From Corylus avellana (Eukaryota > Streptophyta > Magnoliopsida > Fagales > Betulaceae): 64,000 nucleotides of DNA. Each line of letters begins with the position of its first letter. Within the stretch, counting starts at the first letter, position 1. Both the position numbers and the translations under genes were made by a program. Below the pieces are notes generated by a model, which saw only the letters and a program-made list of their open reading frames with translations, made no database searches and was not told the DNA's origin. Below, piece after piece: positions 33,299 to 46,003 of this stretch. The stretch covers positions 39,723,321 to 39,787,320 of the forward strand of contig NC_081542.1 of the NCBI RefSeq assembly GCF_901000735.1, written 5' to 3'.

Positions 33299-34039
33299 AT
33301 CGCATTCCCCTAATCACCATACACTTCCATTGAGAAATTACAGATTCTATAAAAGTAATACAACTTTAATCCAGCAACGTTGCCGGCAAGTTGTTGCCAG
33401 CAAACCAAAAGGAAAAAAGAAATACTAAATACTATAGAAGTATCTAATGTTTATCTAACCATGCTGACATAACATTTCTCTCCTTTTTTTTTTTCTTTTT
33501 CTTTTTTGGCGTTTTCTCTTTTCGCCCATAGTAAAGCACGTATCAAAATGAGAAGTCAGCCATGACAAAAGCTACTGTTTAAGACTTCAAACCCATGTGG
33601 CATGAGGTGTACAAAGGGCCCCGCCACTCTAGTACCAAAACAGAGAACGTAATAGAGAAATACCAAGCTCAGAATAGAGAATTAAATAATTGACTAGAAG
33701 GTATGGAAAAGAGTCTAAACACAGCTCACTATGGAGGATCCAAATCTTTAGCAATTTAATTATGAGAAAACTTATTCAAATAAATAAATTTTGAAATGTC
33801 TAACCACCTATATGAACAGGTAAATGGAATCCACAACAATTAGCTTTAAAGCCAACCACTCTGCTGTCCAACAACCACCCATTTGGTTGTTTGAATTGAA
33901 CCTAAGCTCAAACTCCGTAATTTTTGACTGGTCTGGGCCTAACAGCCTGAACCCTATTTTTTATATTCACAATGCAAATCTTAGAAAAATTCACCAAATC
34001 CTAGTGTTAAGGCTCGTGTTTACAATAGCGTATGTTTGA
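33299..34039. other. No gene or recognisable element
   Basis: I see only short chance frames, a T-rich run near 33480 and no match to the receptor blocks until about 34040. Confidence 0.55.
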
Positions 34040-34200
34040 CCGGCCATAGGCTTAAGACTTTGTCAGCGTTAATTTGGCGGTGGGGGCACTGCCGGTGAAA
34101 CTTCACAATTCACACCTTAACTGACCCCTACCAAGAGCATATATACATATACATAATACACTGTACGTGTCTTGATCTACCTCGCACAATCTCCATTCCA
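34040..34200 (+). promoter_or_regulatory. Receptor 5' leader block of copy C
   Basis: It matches 36738-36945 closely (ggccataggcttaagactttgtcagcgttaattt, ctgacccctaccaagagcatatatacat). A TATATA-type sequence lies about 60 bp before the ATG at 34201. Confidence 0.55.
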
Positions 34201-35515
34201 ATGAAGCTAATTCAATACCTTGGTGTCACTAAATCGTAATTTTGATCGAGTTGGAAAGTGTCACTAATTAACTGTCATTTTACTATGCTCTACATATTAA
34301 TTTTAGCCTTTTTCGATTTGATTTCCTTATGGCCCTCCGTACTTATTATGATAGCATGCCAATTAGATATATCAAATTAATACAAGCAAGAAAGAAAACG
34401 TGTAAACCCTACTGCAAAAATGGTGGAACAACTTTTCTGAAGAGAAAACTCTGGTCTTTTGTATATATTGCTCGGGAATATTGGTCACATACGAGATTTA
34501 TGCTTTGATAGAGATTAACAGGGCTTGCATATATAGATGGATTTTGACAACTATTAAACAGTTCATGAATTAGTCGTAAATATGTGAAAATAATTGCATT
34601 TCTCTATCGTTAAATGAGAATACATTGAGATTATGATATAAAGCACTAGGAGTGAAAATTCAATATATATATATATATATATGAAAATGAATGTTGGTCA
34701 AGAAGGGACCAACAGTAAAAAGGAAGAATAATTTACACCAATAATCCCAAGAAAAAAGAATACTTAGATTTGTAGTACTGAAGCTATTCTTTAAAGAACT
34801 TGTCCAACAAATAAGTAAACACTACGGAAAGACTTATTAGTTTATCTCATTCTCATGCTGGCCTCTTTATTATCCAATTTCTCAAAAAAATTCACAAGTC
34901 CTAATTTTAAAGTACACATTATTTGTTCATCTTTTTTTTAAGAGTAAATAAAATATGTAACTTCTAAATATTAAATTCCAAATCTTTTAAATTACGTATT
35001 AAACAACCCTTAGAAATTATTATCATGTTAATTGTGCATATGAAATATATGAATTGCAGAGTACGGAATGGGTGGTGAGGCATCAGCACAAGAAGATGTC
35101 TATAGCTATGGAATATTTGTGTTGGAGATGTTCACGAGAAAAAGACCCACTGACACAATGCTTAAAGATGGTTTCAACATTTATAACCATGTTAATATGG
35201 CATTGCCCGGAAAAACTTGTGCAAATTGTAGACCCAAATCTTCTCAAAAGACAAGTAAATGAATCAATAGTGGCAATGGAAGTAGATGACTACAACTATA
35301 ATGATCACAATGATATTGAGGCAGCAGACGAAATAGTCCTTATTCAGAATCTAAGCCAGATGAATTCTAAAGTGCAAAAGTATCTACTTTCAATTTTCAA
35401 GATCAACATTGCTTGTTCATTAGAATCACCAAAAGAAAAAATGAATACGGAGGATATCACCAGGGAACTACATCGGATCAAAAATGCTTTTCTAGTGGTT
35501 GGAAGCCATGGATAA
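34201..35515 (+). pseudogene. LRR receptor-like kinase copy C, reduced to first codons, intron and last exon
   Basis: The ATG at 34201 opens MKLIQYLGVT, then at about 34231 the signal-peptide codons pass directly into intron sequence (aaatcgtaattttgatc), close to the intron of copy A. The last kinase exon starts at 35060 after GCAG and matches B and D (EYGMGGEASA, DVYSYGIF). A one-base gain near 35215 shifts its frame; the second half then reads correctly to the stop at 35513-35515. The whole ectodomain, membrane span and N-terminal kinase are deleted. The deletion joins a coding point to an intron point. Confidence 0.88.
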
Positions 35516-36734
35516 GGACCAAGAAAGGTAGGGTACTACAAATTTGATTTAGAAGTTCCACCAATGATAAACAATCCATAGAGTGACTAAAGTCTATCTT
35601 AAGTATATTGTATTTTGCCTTAACTTTCAAACCTTAAAGTTTCCAAATAATAGGTAGATGACCTACCAGCACTTTTCAGTGATTTATTACAACCAAAAAC
35701 ATTTACCTAAGGATTTCCACCTTATTTAAGTCCACAGCTAACCTTATAAGTGAATTCAAAAAATTTTTCCTAATGCTTTTAGAGTAAAATTTGTTTTGTT
35801 TCAATTTTCTAAATTTTCCAACGTAACAAATATACTCAACTTCTACTTTTGTAGGAAAATGGAGCTTTGTAAAGAAATGTTGAGATTGCAGAAAAAGTCT
35901 CCTTTGTAATACCCTTGTCGAGCATTTACTTGGCTGTTTGTGTGAGTATGTACGTATTTTGTTGGAATAAATCAAACCGACTTTTGACCTACATGTCTGA
36001 GACAATATATTTTCTTATGAACATGTATTTAAGCATATGATAATGGACCAAGATATATGAGAATAATGTAATTAGGAGCTATTATTTTCAAACCCTTCTT
36101 TTATTTTTTATTTTTCTATTTAACATAAGAGAGTAAGTGTAATATTTTGATATGAGATGAAACTTTATTAGATTTTGATTTAATGGTAATTTTGTAAGTG
36201 AAAAAATTGTGTAAAGAAATAAGAGTAAATGCACGTAGCATTCCTCATGAAAGTTAAGCATTTACAATTACTCTATAAAGCGGTCTTCGCGGTCATCATA
36301 ACCAGTTAACCACGTGCAGTGTTAATAATTTGGCCGTATTTTTCTTATATTTTCTTATAAATTTAATAGGTTAATTATTAGATTTGTAGGGTCTACCATT
36401 GACTTATGTGCGATTCTCATAAGTTCATAAATCTAATAATTGATTTGTAAGAAAATATGAAAATAATATAGACTACAAAATATTGAAAATAATTATTTTC
36501 CTATAGGAAAGGTCTTTGGTGGGCCGTAGGCAGAATAATGTATATGTGAAATTGGGACCGGCATCGCGATCGGTACAGTTGGTGCCTTTTATTGCATTTG
36601 TTCGGATCGGTCCACGGCCACCTGTCCTCTGATATTAATTCATTTGTAAGACTTTTCTTTGTAAAACAGCAACCAGACATTTGAAAAAAAAAAAAAAAAC
36701 GAAGGCTGGAGCCTGGAGGTCTATTTCTGTCAGA
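35516..36734 (+). other. Receptor 3' flank and spacer, no gene
   Basis: Bases 35520-36110 match the downstream regions of B and D with small deletions. Bases 36110-36734 show no gene; a poly-A run lies near 36684. Confidence 0.6.
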
Positions 36735-36945
36735 TGGGAACGTTCGACGGGCCATAGACTTTCTTGCCAAAAGACTTTGTCAGCGTTAATTTGGCGGCCC
36801 AGGGGCACCGCCGGTGAAACTTCACAGTTCACACCCTAACTGACCCCTACCAAGAGCATATATACATACATAATACCCTGTACGTATCTTGCTCTACCTC
36901 GCACAATATCTCACAAATACTCTGCTTCCCTTTTCTCCATTTCCA
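36735..36945 (+). promoter_or_regulatory. Putative core promoter and leader of receptor copy D
   Basis: TATATA at 36859-36864 lies 82 bp before the ATG at 36946. The surrounding 200 bp are conserved before every receptor start in the window. The function is inferred from position and conservation only. Confidence 0.55.
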
Positions 36946-37279
36946 ATGAAGCTAATTCAATACGTTGGTGTCATTCTTCTCTTTTCTATAAGCCTACTAT
37001 GCTTCCAACCTACCGCCGCTGCTGCTGCCGCTCCAACAAACGAGACAGATCGTTTGGGTTTGCTCAAATTCAAAGAAATGATACCCCATGACCCATTTAA
37101 CATCTTCTCCTCTTGGAATGATTCTATCCACTTTTGCAAATGGCAGGGAATTACATGCGGCCGAAAGCATCAAAGAGTTACGGCCTTGGACCTGCGTGGC
37201 TATGCCTTCAGTGGATCCATATCACCTTACATTGGCAACCTCAGTTTTCTTAGGGTGGTCAACCTCTCAGACAACTTCT

Positions 37280-37582
37280 TGTTGGAAACTAAACAAATCA
37301 AAATGCAAGAGAGTTTTTTCTAAATGGTAGAAGTTATTAAGTTCTTTTAATTAATAAGGGCTTTTAATTTTTCTAAACTCATGTGTTTATTTAATTCTCA
37401 ACTGAAGTCTTTTGGAGATGAGTTTTTGTTATTTATTACAATAAATAAGGAGAAGTAAAAGCCTTGTAAGTTAGTCTTTGAATGCCTCTATTTATAGGCT
37501 TCGTAAGATGTATTTTATATATAAGTGAAATACGAAGAAGATTTCCTCCACTCTTCTCTAGTCTAATTTTGTTATTTGTCTT
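37280..37582 (+). repeat. 5' LTR, truncated at its 3' end
   Basis: It matches 40241-40543 with four substitutions; it starts TGTTGGAAAC. Confidence 0.9.
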
Positions 37583-40228
37583 CACTTTGGCCATCTACAT
37601 TTCAGCGGTCTAAAGCTATTATCTTCATTTGGCATGGTGCATGGATTACCAGTGATCAAGCCACCAAGCAACGTTTGTGAAGGATGTATACTTGGCAAGC
37701 AGGCACGACTTCCTTTTCCCAGCAGCAAATCTTGGAGAGCAACATCACCATTGCAACTGGTTCATACCGACATATGTGGACCAATAGAGCCCATGTCCTT
37801 AGGAGGTAATAGATACTTTATTACCTTCATCGATGACTTTAGCAGAAAACTTTGGGTATATTTTCTTAAAGAAAAATCAGCTGCCTTTATTGTATTCAAG
37901 AACTTCAAAGCCCTTGTTGAAAATCAAAGTGGCCATAAGCTTGTAACTCTTCGTTCTGACCGAGGTGGAGAATACACCTCAAAAGAATTTGATAAGTATT
38001 GCAGGGAACAAGGCATAAAGCATCAGTTGACTACTGCTTACACACCACAGCAAAACGGGATTGCCGAAAGAAAGAATCGTACCATTCTTAATATGACCAG
38101 AACTATGCTCAAGGAGAAAGGGCTGCCAAAACAATTCTGGGCAGAAGCTGTGGCGTGCTCATCTTATCTACTCAATCGATGTCCTACCAAAAGTGTCAAG
38201 AATATGACACCTCAAGAGGCATGGAGCGGCCACACGCCAAGTGTTGCACACCTAAGAATCTTTGGGTGTGTTGCATATTCTCAAGTTCCCCAATCCAAGA
38301 GGAAGAAGTTTGATGATCATGGTGAAAAATGTATCTTTCTCGGATATAGTGAAGAGTCGAAAGCATACAAGCTCTACAACCCACTAACAAAGAAATTAGT
38401 GGTTAGTAGAGACATTATCTTTGATGAAGAAAGTGTGTGGAGCTGGAGCGATGAAGAGAAGGCCAAAGAACAACAAGTGTTAGAGGAGCCTGAAGAGCTC
38501 TCAACAGAAGCTCCACCAAGTACCCCACCATCTTCTCAGCCTACCACACCGTCCGCAGCACAGAGGGACTCTACATCTTCTATGGGAGGTAGCAGCAGCA
38601 GATCCTCCACAAATCAAAGTAAGATGAGAAGTCTCAGGGAAATCTATGAGCAAACAGAAGATGGAGAGACTAATCTTTTCTGCCTATATGCTGATCATGA
38701 GCCTCTTACCTTTCAAGAAGCCGTTGAAGAAGATTGTTGGAGATCCGCAATGGAGGAGGAGATACATGCTATTCAAAAGAATGACACTTGGGAGTTGACA
38801 ACACTCCCATCAAACCATAAGGCTATTGGTGTCAAGTGGGTGTACAAGATCAAATGCACTGCAGAAGGTGAAGTTTCTCGATACAAGGCAAGACTTGTAG
38901 CTAAAGGCTACAAACAAAAGTATGGCATCGACTATGAAGAGGTCTTTGCACCAGTTGCGAGACTTGACACAGTAAGATTATTGATCGCACTTGCGGCTCA
39001 TCACAATTGGAAGATATACCAACTTGATGTCAAGTCAGCTTTTCTTAATGGCATCCTTGAAGAAGAGGTGTATGTACAACAACCGGAAGGCTTCATAATG
39101 GAAGGAGAAGAAAGCAAGGTGTACCGCCTTAAGAAGGCATTATATGGCTTAAAGCAGGCACCAAGAGCTTGGAACGCACGCATTGATAATTACCTTCATC
39201 ATAATGGCTTCACGAAATGTCCATATGAGCATGCTGTTTATATGAAGAAAAACCATCGTGGTGAATTTCTAATCATTTGCCTATATGTTGATGATCTCCT
39301 ATATACAGGAAATAGTGGTGAAATGTTCAAGGAATTCAAGCAATCAATGTTTAAGGAGTTTGAGATGACAGACAACGGGTTGATGTCCTACTTCCTTGGT
39401 ATTGAAGTGAAGCAACAACATGATGGAATTTTCATATCCCAAAAGAAGTACATGGGGGAGATTTTAGAGAAATTCAAGATGGATAGCTGCAACTCTGTAA
39501 ATACCCCAGTTGAAACAAGCATAAAGCTGTCAAAAGAAGGAGATGGTCGAGTTATTGAACCAACTCTTTACAAGAGTTTGGTTGGAAGTCTGAGGTACTT
39601 GACGATCACAAGGCCATATATTGTCTATGGAGTTGGACTTGTGAGTCGATACATGGAGACACCAATGGAGACCCATTGGTTAGCTGCAAAAAGGATCCTA
39701 AGGTACATCAAAGGCACTCTGAATCTTGGCTTATTCTATGCCTATGGTGATGAAGCAAAATTAGTTGGTTATTCAGATAGTGATTGGGGATGTGACAAAG
39801 ATGAAAGGAAAAGTACTACTGGGTATGTGTTCTATCTTAGTTCTACAGCATTTTCTTGGACATCCAAGAAACAAGAAATCGTAGCCTTGTCTACCTGTGA
39901 GGCGGAGTATGTGGCGGCTTCGTCTACTGTTTGTGAAGCTATATGGCTAAGGAATTTCTTGAAGGAACTGGAACATCCACAAGAAGAACCGACTGTGATT
40001 TACGTGGATAACCAATCAGCTATAAAGTTAGCAAAGAATCCAGTGCAACATGGAAGGAGTAAACACATTGACACTAGGTTCCACTTTCTTAGAGACCATG
40101 TCAAGCGGAAGACAATAGAGCTTCAGTATTGCCACACCACTGAACAAGTAGCAGATATATTTACTAAGCCATTATCAGGTGCAATTTTCATGAGGCTAAG
40201 AGACATGCTTGGCATGAGGAGGTTTTGA
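37583..40228 (+). CDS. Copia pol remnant: integrase, RT and RNase H, uninterrupted frame
   Basis: The frame is open from the deletion junction (HFGHLHFSG) and has an ATG at 37634, giving 864 residues to the stop TGA at 40226-40228. The integrase finger keeps HxxxH and CEGC. The triad motifs HTDICGP, LRSDRG and NGIAERKN are all present. RT (VDVK-type [16 protein letters not shown] near 39285) and RNase H ([40 protein letters not shown]) look intact. Gag and protease are missing, so the protein lacks the parts needed for particle formation and processing. The open frame reflects youth, not function for the host. Confidence 0.9.
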   Translation, partial: HFGHLHFSGLKLLSSFGMVHGLPVIKPPSNVCEGCILGKQARLPFPSSKSWRATSPLQLVHTDICGPIEPMSLGGNRYFITFIDDFSRKLWVYFLKEKSAAFIVFKNFKALVENQSGHKLVTLRSDRGGEYTSKEFDKYCREQGIKHQLTTAYTPQQNGIAERKNRTILNMTRTMLKEKGLPKQFWAEAVACSSYLLNRCPTKSVKNMTPQEAWSGHTPSVAHLRIFGCVAYSQVPQSKRKKFDDHGEKCIFLGYSEESKAYKLYNPLTKKLVVSRDIIFDEESVWSWSDEEKAKEQQVLEEPEELSTEAPPSTPPSSQPTTPSAAQRDSTSSMGGSSSRSSTNQSKMRSLREIYEQTEDGETNLFCLYADHEPLTFQEAVEEDCWRSAMEEEIHAIQKNDTWELTTLPSNHKAIGVKWVYKIKCTAEGEVSRYKARLVAKGYKQKYGIDYEEVFAPVARLDTVRLLIALAAHHNWKIYQLDVKSAFLNGILEEEVYVQQPEGFIMEGEESKVYRLKKALYGLKQAPRAWNARIDNYLHHNGFTKCPYEHAVYMKKNHRGEFLIICLYVDDLLYTGNSGEMFKEFKQSMFKEFEMTDNGLMSYFLGIEVKQQHDGIFISQKKYMGEILEKFKMDSCNSVNTPVETSIKLSKEGDGRVIEPTLYKSLVGSLRYLTITRPYIVYGVGLVSRYMETPMETHWLAAKRILRYIKGTLNLGLFYAYGDEAKLVGYSDSDWGCDKDERKSTTGYVFYLSSTAFSWTSKKQEIVALSTCEAEYVAASSTVCEAIWLRNFLKELEHPQEEPTVIYVDNQSAIKLAKNPVQHGRSKHIDTRFHFLRDHVKRKTIELQYCHTTEQVADIFTKPLSGAIFMRLRDMLGMRRF

Positions 40229-40240
40229 TTTGAGGGGGCG

Positions 40241-40615
40241 TGTTGGAAACTAAACAAATCAAAACGCAAGAGAGTTTTTTTTAAATGGTAGAAGTTATTA
40301 AGTTCTTTTAATTCATAAGGGCTTTTAATTTTTCTAAACTCATGTGTTTATTTAATTCTCAACTGAAGTCTTTTGGAGATGAGTTTTTGTTATTTATTAC
40401 AATAAATAAGGAGAAGTAAAAGCCTTGTAAGTTAGTCTTTGAATGCCTCTATTTATAGGCTTCGTTAGATGTATTTTATATATAAGTGAAATACGAAGAA
40501 GATTTCCTCCACTCTTCTCTAGTCTAATTTTGTTATTTGTCTTTAGTAATAAAAGAGAGAGAGAGAGAGAGAAATAGAAAGGTAACTAGTTTGTAAACTA
40601 GTATTTTATCCTTCA
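40241..40615 (+). repeat. 3' LTR, complete (375 bp)
   Basis: It starts TGTTGGAAAC just after the polypurine tract gatttgagggggcg and ends ATCCTTCA before the target copy CTTCT. It contains a (GA)n run near 40554-40572. Confidence 0.9.
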
Positions 40616-42957
40616 CTTCTTACACGGCGAAATTCCACAACAAGTTACTCATTTGCTCCGGCTGCAAAATCTCAGTCTTAGCATCAACTTACTAACGGGG
40701 AAAATTCCAAGCAACTTCACCAATTGTCCTGAACTCAGATTCTTGGACTTCAGAAGGAATAATCTTACTGGGAATATTCCTGTTGAACTTGGCTCTTTAA
40801 AGAGGCTTGTGTGGCTTGACGTTTCCACAAATCATTTGACGGGAGGCATCCCACCTTCTCTGGGAAATGTTTCTTCACTCCAAGTAGTTGACTTTTCGCT
40901 TAATTATTTCGTAGGAAATATTCCAGATGAAATGGGTCATTTGCGAAGGTTAGTTTACTTCGGAGTAGTGGAAAATAATCTGTCTGGTATGTTCCCTTAT
41001 TCCCTTTACAATATATCAACATTGAAGGGCATTGAAGCATCAGGTAACCGATTTAATGGCACTCTTCCAGCCAACATAGGCCTCACTCTCCGTAATCTAC
41101 GAATTTTGTCCACCAATGATAACGAATTCTCCGGTCCAATCCCAATTTCACTATCCAATGCTTCCCAGCTTAACTTTATTGATCTCTCTAGAAACAATTT
41201 CGTGGGACAAGTTCCCACTGATCTAGGAAACCTACTAAATCTCGCTGTTTTAGGTGTTGGTGGAAATAATCTTGGAATTAATTCAGCCAAGGACTTGGAT
41301 TTCTTAACATCTTTGCAAAACTGCACCAAACTGGAAACCCTAGATTTTTCTCTTAACAATTTTGGAGGTAGTTTACCGAATTCTATAGGAAATTTGTGAA
41401 AGGAACTCAGTATTTTATATATGAGTGGCACTCAAATATCTGGAATTATTCCTGCAACATTAGAGAATCTTATCAACTTACGTGCCCTTAGAATGCGGCG
41501 AAACCTATTCATAGGCACCATTCCCACTAATTTTTGGAAGTTACAAAAGCTGCAAGGATTGTATTTAGATGGAAACAAATTGTCAGGATACATTCCATCC
41601 TCTCTAGGCAATCTCACTCAATTGGTTGAACTTGTCCTATCACAGAACAAATTGGAAGGAAGCATTCCATCAAGTTTTGGGAACTTCAAAAATTTGCAGC
41701 TCTTAAATATTTCAGAAAATAACCTTAGTGGAACCATACCCAAAACAAGTCTTTCTTCCCAATTACTAGGACTCTTCTTATCACATAACTCATTAACGGG
41801 AATCTTACCTATGGAAGTAGGCAATTTGAAAAATATTGTGGATCTGGATATCTCTGAAAACAATTTTTTTGGTGAGATTCCTACAACCATTGGAGATTGT
41901 TGGAGTTTGCAGAGCGTTTCCTTGAAGGGTAATTCATTTGACGGAAATTTACCTCCATCACTAGCTTTCTTGAAAGACCTCCATTATGCAGATCTTTCAC
42001 GAAACAATTTCTCAGGACTAATTCCTAAAGATCTACAAAATGTTTCAGTTCTACTATATTTGAATCTTTCATTTAATAACTTGGTGGGTGAGGTACCAAC
42101 AGTGGGAGTCTTTCGAAATGCAAGTGGAATATCAGTGATTGGAAATAAAAAGCTATGTGGAGGTATCCCAGAACTGCAACTACAAGCATGCGATGTCAAA
42201 GTTATGAATTAAGGAAAATCCCATACATTCAAATTAACAGCCATAGTCGTTAGTGGGGTTTTATTTTTCATCATATTTTCATCCTTTATAGCCCTTTATA
42301 GGAGGAGAAAATCAAAAAAAGAATCATCATCTACACTCCCAAAAACCAACCAACTTTCAAATGTTTCATACAAGGAGCTTTATCAAACGACTGATAGATT
42401 TTCTCCTAACAATTTAATTGGATATGGTAGTTTTGGCTTTGTATATAAAGGAATTCTTGATCAAGAAAAAATGATAGTTGCTGTAAAAGTATTGAATCTT
42501 CAACAGAAAGGAGCTTCCAAGAGTTTTATGGCTGAATGTAATGCCTTAAGAAATATACGGCATTGAAATCTCGTGAGGATCTTAACTTGTTGCTCAAGCG
42601 TGGACTATAGGGGCAATGAATTCAAAGCACTAGTCTACGAATTCATAGCAAATGGAAGCTTAGACAAGTGGCTGCATCATGATAGAGACAACGAAAGTCC
42701 ACCAAGATATTTGAATCTCCTTCAAAGATTAAATATTGCAATTGATGTAGCTTCTGCACTACAGTATCTTCATGATCATTGTGAAACACCAATCATTCAT
42801 TGTGATTTGAAGCCAAGCAATGTTCTTCTTGACGATGACATGATTGCTAAAGTAGGTGATTTTGGTTTGGCAAGGATCCTCTCTACAACAAATGATGATT
42901 CTCAAAATCAAACTAGCATAGTTGGAATAAAGGGTACTATTGGCTACGTTGCTCTAG

Positions 42958-43748
42958 GTACATAACTACTTCGATCCTAAATCCTCTAAATCGTGATTTT
43001 GATCAAGCTAAAAAGTATAACTAGTTGTCTTTTTACTATGCTCTACATATTCATTTTTGCCTTGTCGATAATATTTCCTTAAGGCTCTCCATACTTATTC
43101 TGATAGCATGCATGTCCATTAGATATATCAAATTAATATGTCGACTAATTAATAAGAAGGAGAACATGTAAAACTGGTGAGAACAACTTTTATAAAAATA
43201 AAATTGGTCTTTGGTGTACATATTGCTCGAAAATACTGGTCACATATGATATTTAGGCTTTTGATAAAGATTAATAGGGCGTGCATATATATATATAAAA
43301 AGATATGGCATAGTTGTGTTAGACCAAACAATATGTGGATTATTTTAATTGAAATATGGGATAAATTACAGGTACAAAGTTCAAACTTAAAATTTTACTT
43401 TGATATTATTTTAAATTATTATTTATTCCAAAAATTTAATTTGATAAGAAATTGTGAATTTAAGTGTTTAAATTAATATTTTAACATAAACAAATAAGTG
43501 AAAACGAAGCAAAGACGATGATAATTAGTTGATATGATTCTAATACTGGCCTATTTTATTATCCAATATCCCAAAAAACTTCACGAGTTCTAATTGTAAA
43601 ATATAGACTATTTTTCACATTATTTTCTAAGACTAAATAGAATATGTAACTTCTAAATATAAAATCCCAACTCTTTTAAATTATGTATTAAACCGCTATT
43701 TGAAATCATTACCATATTAACTTTGCGTGTGAAATATATGAATTGCAG
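42958..43748 (+). other. Intron of receptor copy D (791 bp)
   Basis: It starts GTACATAAC and ends ATTGCAG, in the same position and phase as the intron of copy B, with a shared internal sequence. Confidence 0.85.
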
Positions 43749-44202
43749 AGTATGGAATGGGTGGTGAGGCATCAGCACAAGGAGATGTCTATAGCTATGG
43801 GATTTTTTTGTTGGAGATGTTCACAGGAAAGAGACCCACTGACAAAATGTTTAAAGATGGTTTCAACCTTCAAAAGTTTGTTAACATGGCATTACCAGAA
43901 AAACTTGTGCAAATTGTGGACCCAAATCTACTCAAAAGAGAAGTAAATGAATTGGTAGTGGCAATAGAAGAAGATGGCTACAACTACAATGATCAAATTG
44001 ATATTGAGGCAGTAGAAGAAAGTGTCCATATTGAGAACCTAAGCCAGATAACTTCTAATGTGCAGAAGTGTCTACTTTCAATTTTCAAATCAGCATTACT
44101 TGTTCACTAGAATCACCAAAAGAAAGAATGAACATGGGAAATGTCACGAAGGAACTACATCGGATCAAAAATGCCTTTCTAGAGGTTGGAAGCCATGGAT
44201 AA

Positions 44203-45309
44203 GGACCGAGTAAGGTAAGGTAAGGTACCAAAACTTTGATTTAGAAGTTCAGCCGCTGATAGACAATCCATAGAGTGACTAAAGTTTTGGCCATAAATTT
44301 CAAACCTTAAAGTTTCCAAATATTTCATTCAAATCACAAGCACAAGAACTTCATAGGTAGATGACCTGCCAGCACAAGTAGACTTTACAATAATCTTATT
44401 AGGATCAAAACATTCACCTAAGGGTTTCCACCTTATTTATGTCCATAGGTAATCTTATATATAAGTGAATTCGATTTTTTTCCCCTTCTAATGTTTTCAG
44501 AGCAAACGTTGTTTTTGTTTCTTGTATCTTAAAATTTTCCAAATTTTCCAACATGGCAAGTATACTCAACTTCCACTTTTGTAGGAAAATGGAGCTAGCT
44601 TTGCAAAGAAATGATCAGATTGCAGAAAAGTTTCCTCTGTAATGACCCCATGGAGCATTGGCTTGGCTGTTTGTGCGAGTATGCATTTTGTTGGAATAAA
44701 TCAAACCTACTTTTGATGATCTACATGTTTAAGACTATAAATTTTCTTACAAACATTTGTATTTAAGCATATGGTAATACACCAAAATATATGAGAATAA
44801 TGTCGGGAGCTATTATTTTCTGAGCCCAATTCTTTTTACTCTTTCATTGTGCAACCTCAAATGACTTCCACTTCCTAAAACAAAATATCACTCAAATCTT
44901 TTCTCGAGCAGCACGCGTGCAAATACGCAACATGTGCAACTTAAGCCTAGAAAATGTGGCATGTGTTAAAACCACGTGGCCACATTAACACCCATTGGAG
45001 GGGAAGATTTGGTAGAATACTACGGGGAGCATTTTCAAGAGGGGCGTAATTTCTTTAAAAGCACCCAGTTATTCAACTACTTTGCATGGTCTTAAGAGGG
45101 ATTGACATGTTCAAAATTTTCTATTGGCCTCAAAAGTTTTGGAGGCTGATGATTATTCTCACAAAATTCATTGAGTGAAGCATCAACCAACTGATGATTT
45201 AACTCCTGTTTAGCAAGTTCAAGTTGCAAGTGAAATATATATTTTGTAAAATGTGTGAGATATAATTATTATTTGAGTCTCTGCTGTAAATCCGTAATAT
45301 TTGCAGATT
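44203..45309 (+). repeat. Receptor 3' flank and spacer (right copy of the segmental duplication starts at 44279)
   Basis: Bases 44205-44830 match the flank of B (17070-17700), and 44470-45300 match 7900-8435, including tactacggggagcattttcaagaggggcg. No gene. Confidence 0.75.
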
Positions 45310-45501
45310 AGGCCGGCCAAAGACGTTGTCAACGTTAATTTAATTAGCAGGCCAGGTGCAAGGGGGGTTTTGCCGGTGTGTGTCAAGGACTCTAGAACTT
45401 GTGTTTTGAAAACAATTTACCCCTACATATATAATACTCTGTATCTTGCTCTGCCGAGCACAATATTTCACAAATACTTTGCTTCCCTTCTCTCCATTCC
45501 G
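45310..45501 (+). promoter_or_regulatory. Receptor 5' leader block, head-only copy 2
   Basis: It starts at ggccggcc and is nearly the same as 8552-8737, with a TATA-like acatatataatac near 45425. Confidence 0.5.
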
Positions 45502-45790
45502 ATGAAGCTAATTCATCACCGCAACTTTCGTGCACTATGCACTACATACCTTGGTGTCATTCTTCTCTTTTTCTATGAGCCTACTGTTCTTGTGACCTAT
45601 CTCTGTTGCTGCTGCTGCTGCTCCAACCAACGAGACAGATCGTTTGGGTTTGCTCAAATTCAGAGAAATGATAACAAGTGACCCATTTAACATCTTCACC
45701 TCTTGGAATTATTCCATGCACTTCTGCGGGTGGCATGGAATTACATGGGCCGCAAAGAGTTACGGCCTTGGACCAACCACGTTTAAGTTC
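45502..45790 (+). pseudogene. Second head-only LRR receptor kinase piece
   Basis: It is the duplicate of 8738-9040. The ATG at 45502 starts MKLIHHRNFRALC, but an extra T in the signal-peptide codons (about 45570) shifts the frame to a Cys-rich run and a stop at 45679-45681. The LRRNT codons continue in another frame (MGLLKFREMITSDPF). It then enters receptor 3' flank at acaggtaacttt, the same fusion as at 9045. A small deletion also removed the second Cys motif (gggccgcaaagag). Confidence 0.82.
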
Positions 45791-45943
45791 ACAGGTAACT
45801 TTATAAGTAAATTTGATTTTTGTTTTTTTATGTTTTTAGAGCAAAAGTTGTTTTTTTACCATGTAATTTTGTAGGAAAACAGAGCTTTGTGATGAAATTA
45901 GGTTGTAGAAAAGCCACATTTGTAATGCCCATGTTGAGCATAT

Positions 45944-46002
45944 TGTGACAAATGCAAATTCCAAGATCACCAAAGGAGGAGAAAAGTGCATAATAAAAAA
46001 TA
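45944..46002 (-). repeat. Short remnant of the same Copia LTR as at 9190
   Basis: TGTGACAAATGCAAATTCC and the following 40 bases match 9190-9248, and both follow the same receptor flank. The match is cut by the MITE starting at 46004. Confidence 0.78.
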
Positions 46003-46003
46003 A

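Larger units (their letters stand above)
37280..40615 (+). mobile_element. Young Copia retrotransposon (3336 bp), internally deleted, perfect 5-bp TSD
   Basis: CTTCT flanks it at 37275-37279 and 40616-40620, inside the codons for DNF/LHGEIP of receptor D. The left LTR (37280-37582) lacks its last 72 bases. It is joined at GTCTT to integrase codons (CACTTTGGCC), so the LTR tail, primer site, gag and protease are gone. The 3' LTR is complete. The shared 303 LTR bases differ at four positions (about 98.7%), so insertion is recent. Without a primer site and gag it cannot move on its own. Confidence 0.93.
36946..44202 (+). pseudogene. LRR receptor-like kinase copy D, full-span but broken, with Copia insertion
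   Basis: Removing 37280-40620 (the element plus one target copy) leaves one frame from the ATG at 36946. It covers a signal peptide (VGVILLFSISLLCF), LRRNT (ETDRLGLLKFKEM; CKWQGITC), about 20 LRRs, a membrane span, a kinase exon to 42957, an intron 42958-43748 and a last exon to 44202. Breaks: TGA at 41397-41399, TAA at 42210-42212, TGA at 42564-42566, and a one-base loss near 44085. The kinase keeps VAVK, HCDLKPSN and DFG; the glycine loop reads [11 protein letters not shown] and APE is changed (GYVALG). It is an LRR-XII non-RD receptor by HCD and overall layout. The break positions differ from those of A and B, so the copies decayed independently. Confidence 0.9.

Noticed and set aside
40621..40642. 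Ending the 3' LTR of the inserted Copia at CCACA or CAACA (40639-40642)
   Set aside because: ggcgaaattccacaacaag reads as receptor codons GEIPQQ in frame, and ending at 40615 gives a perfect CTTCT duplication.
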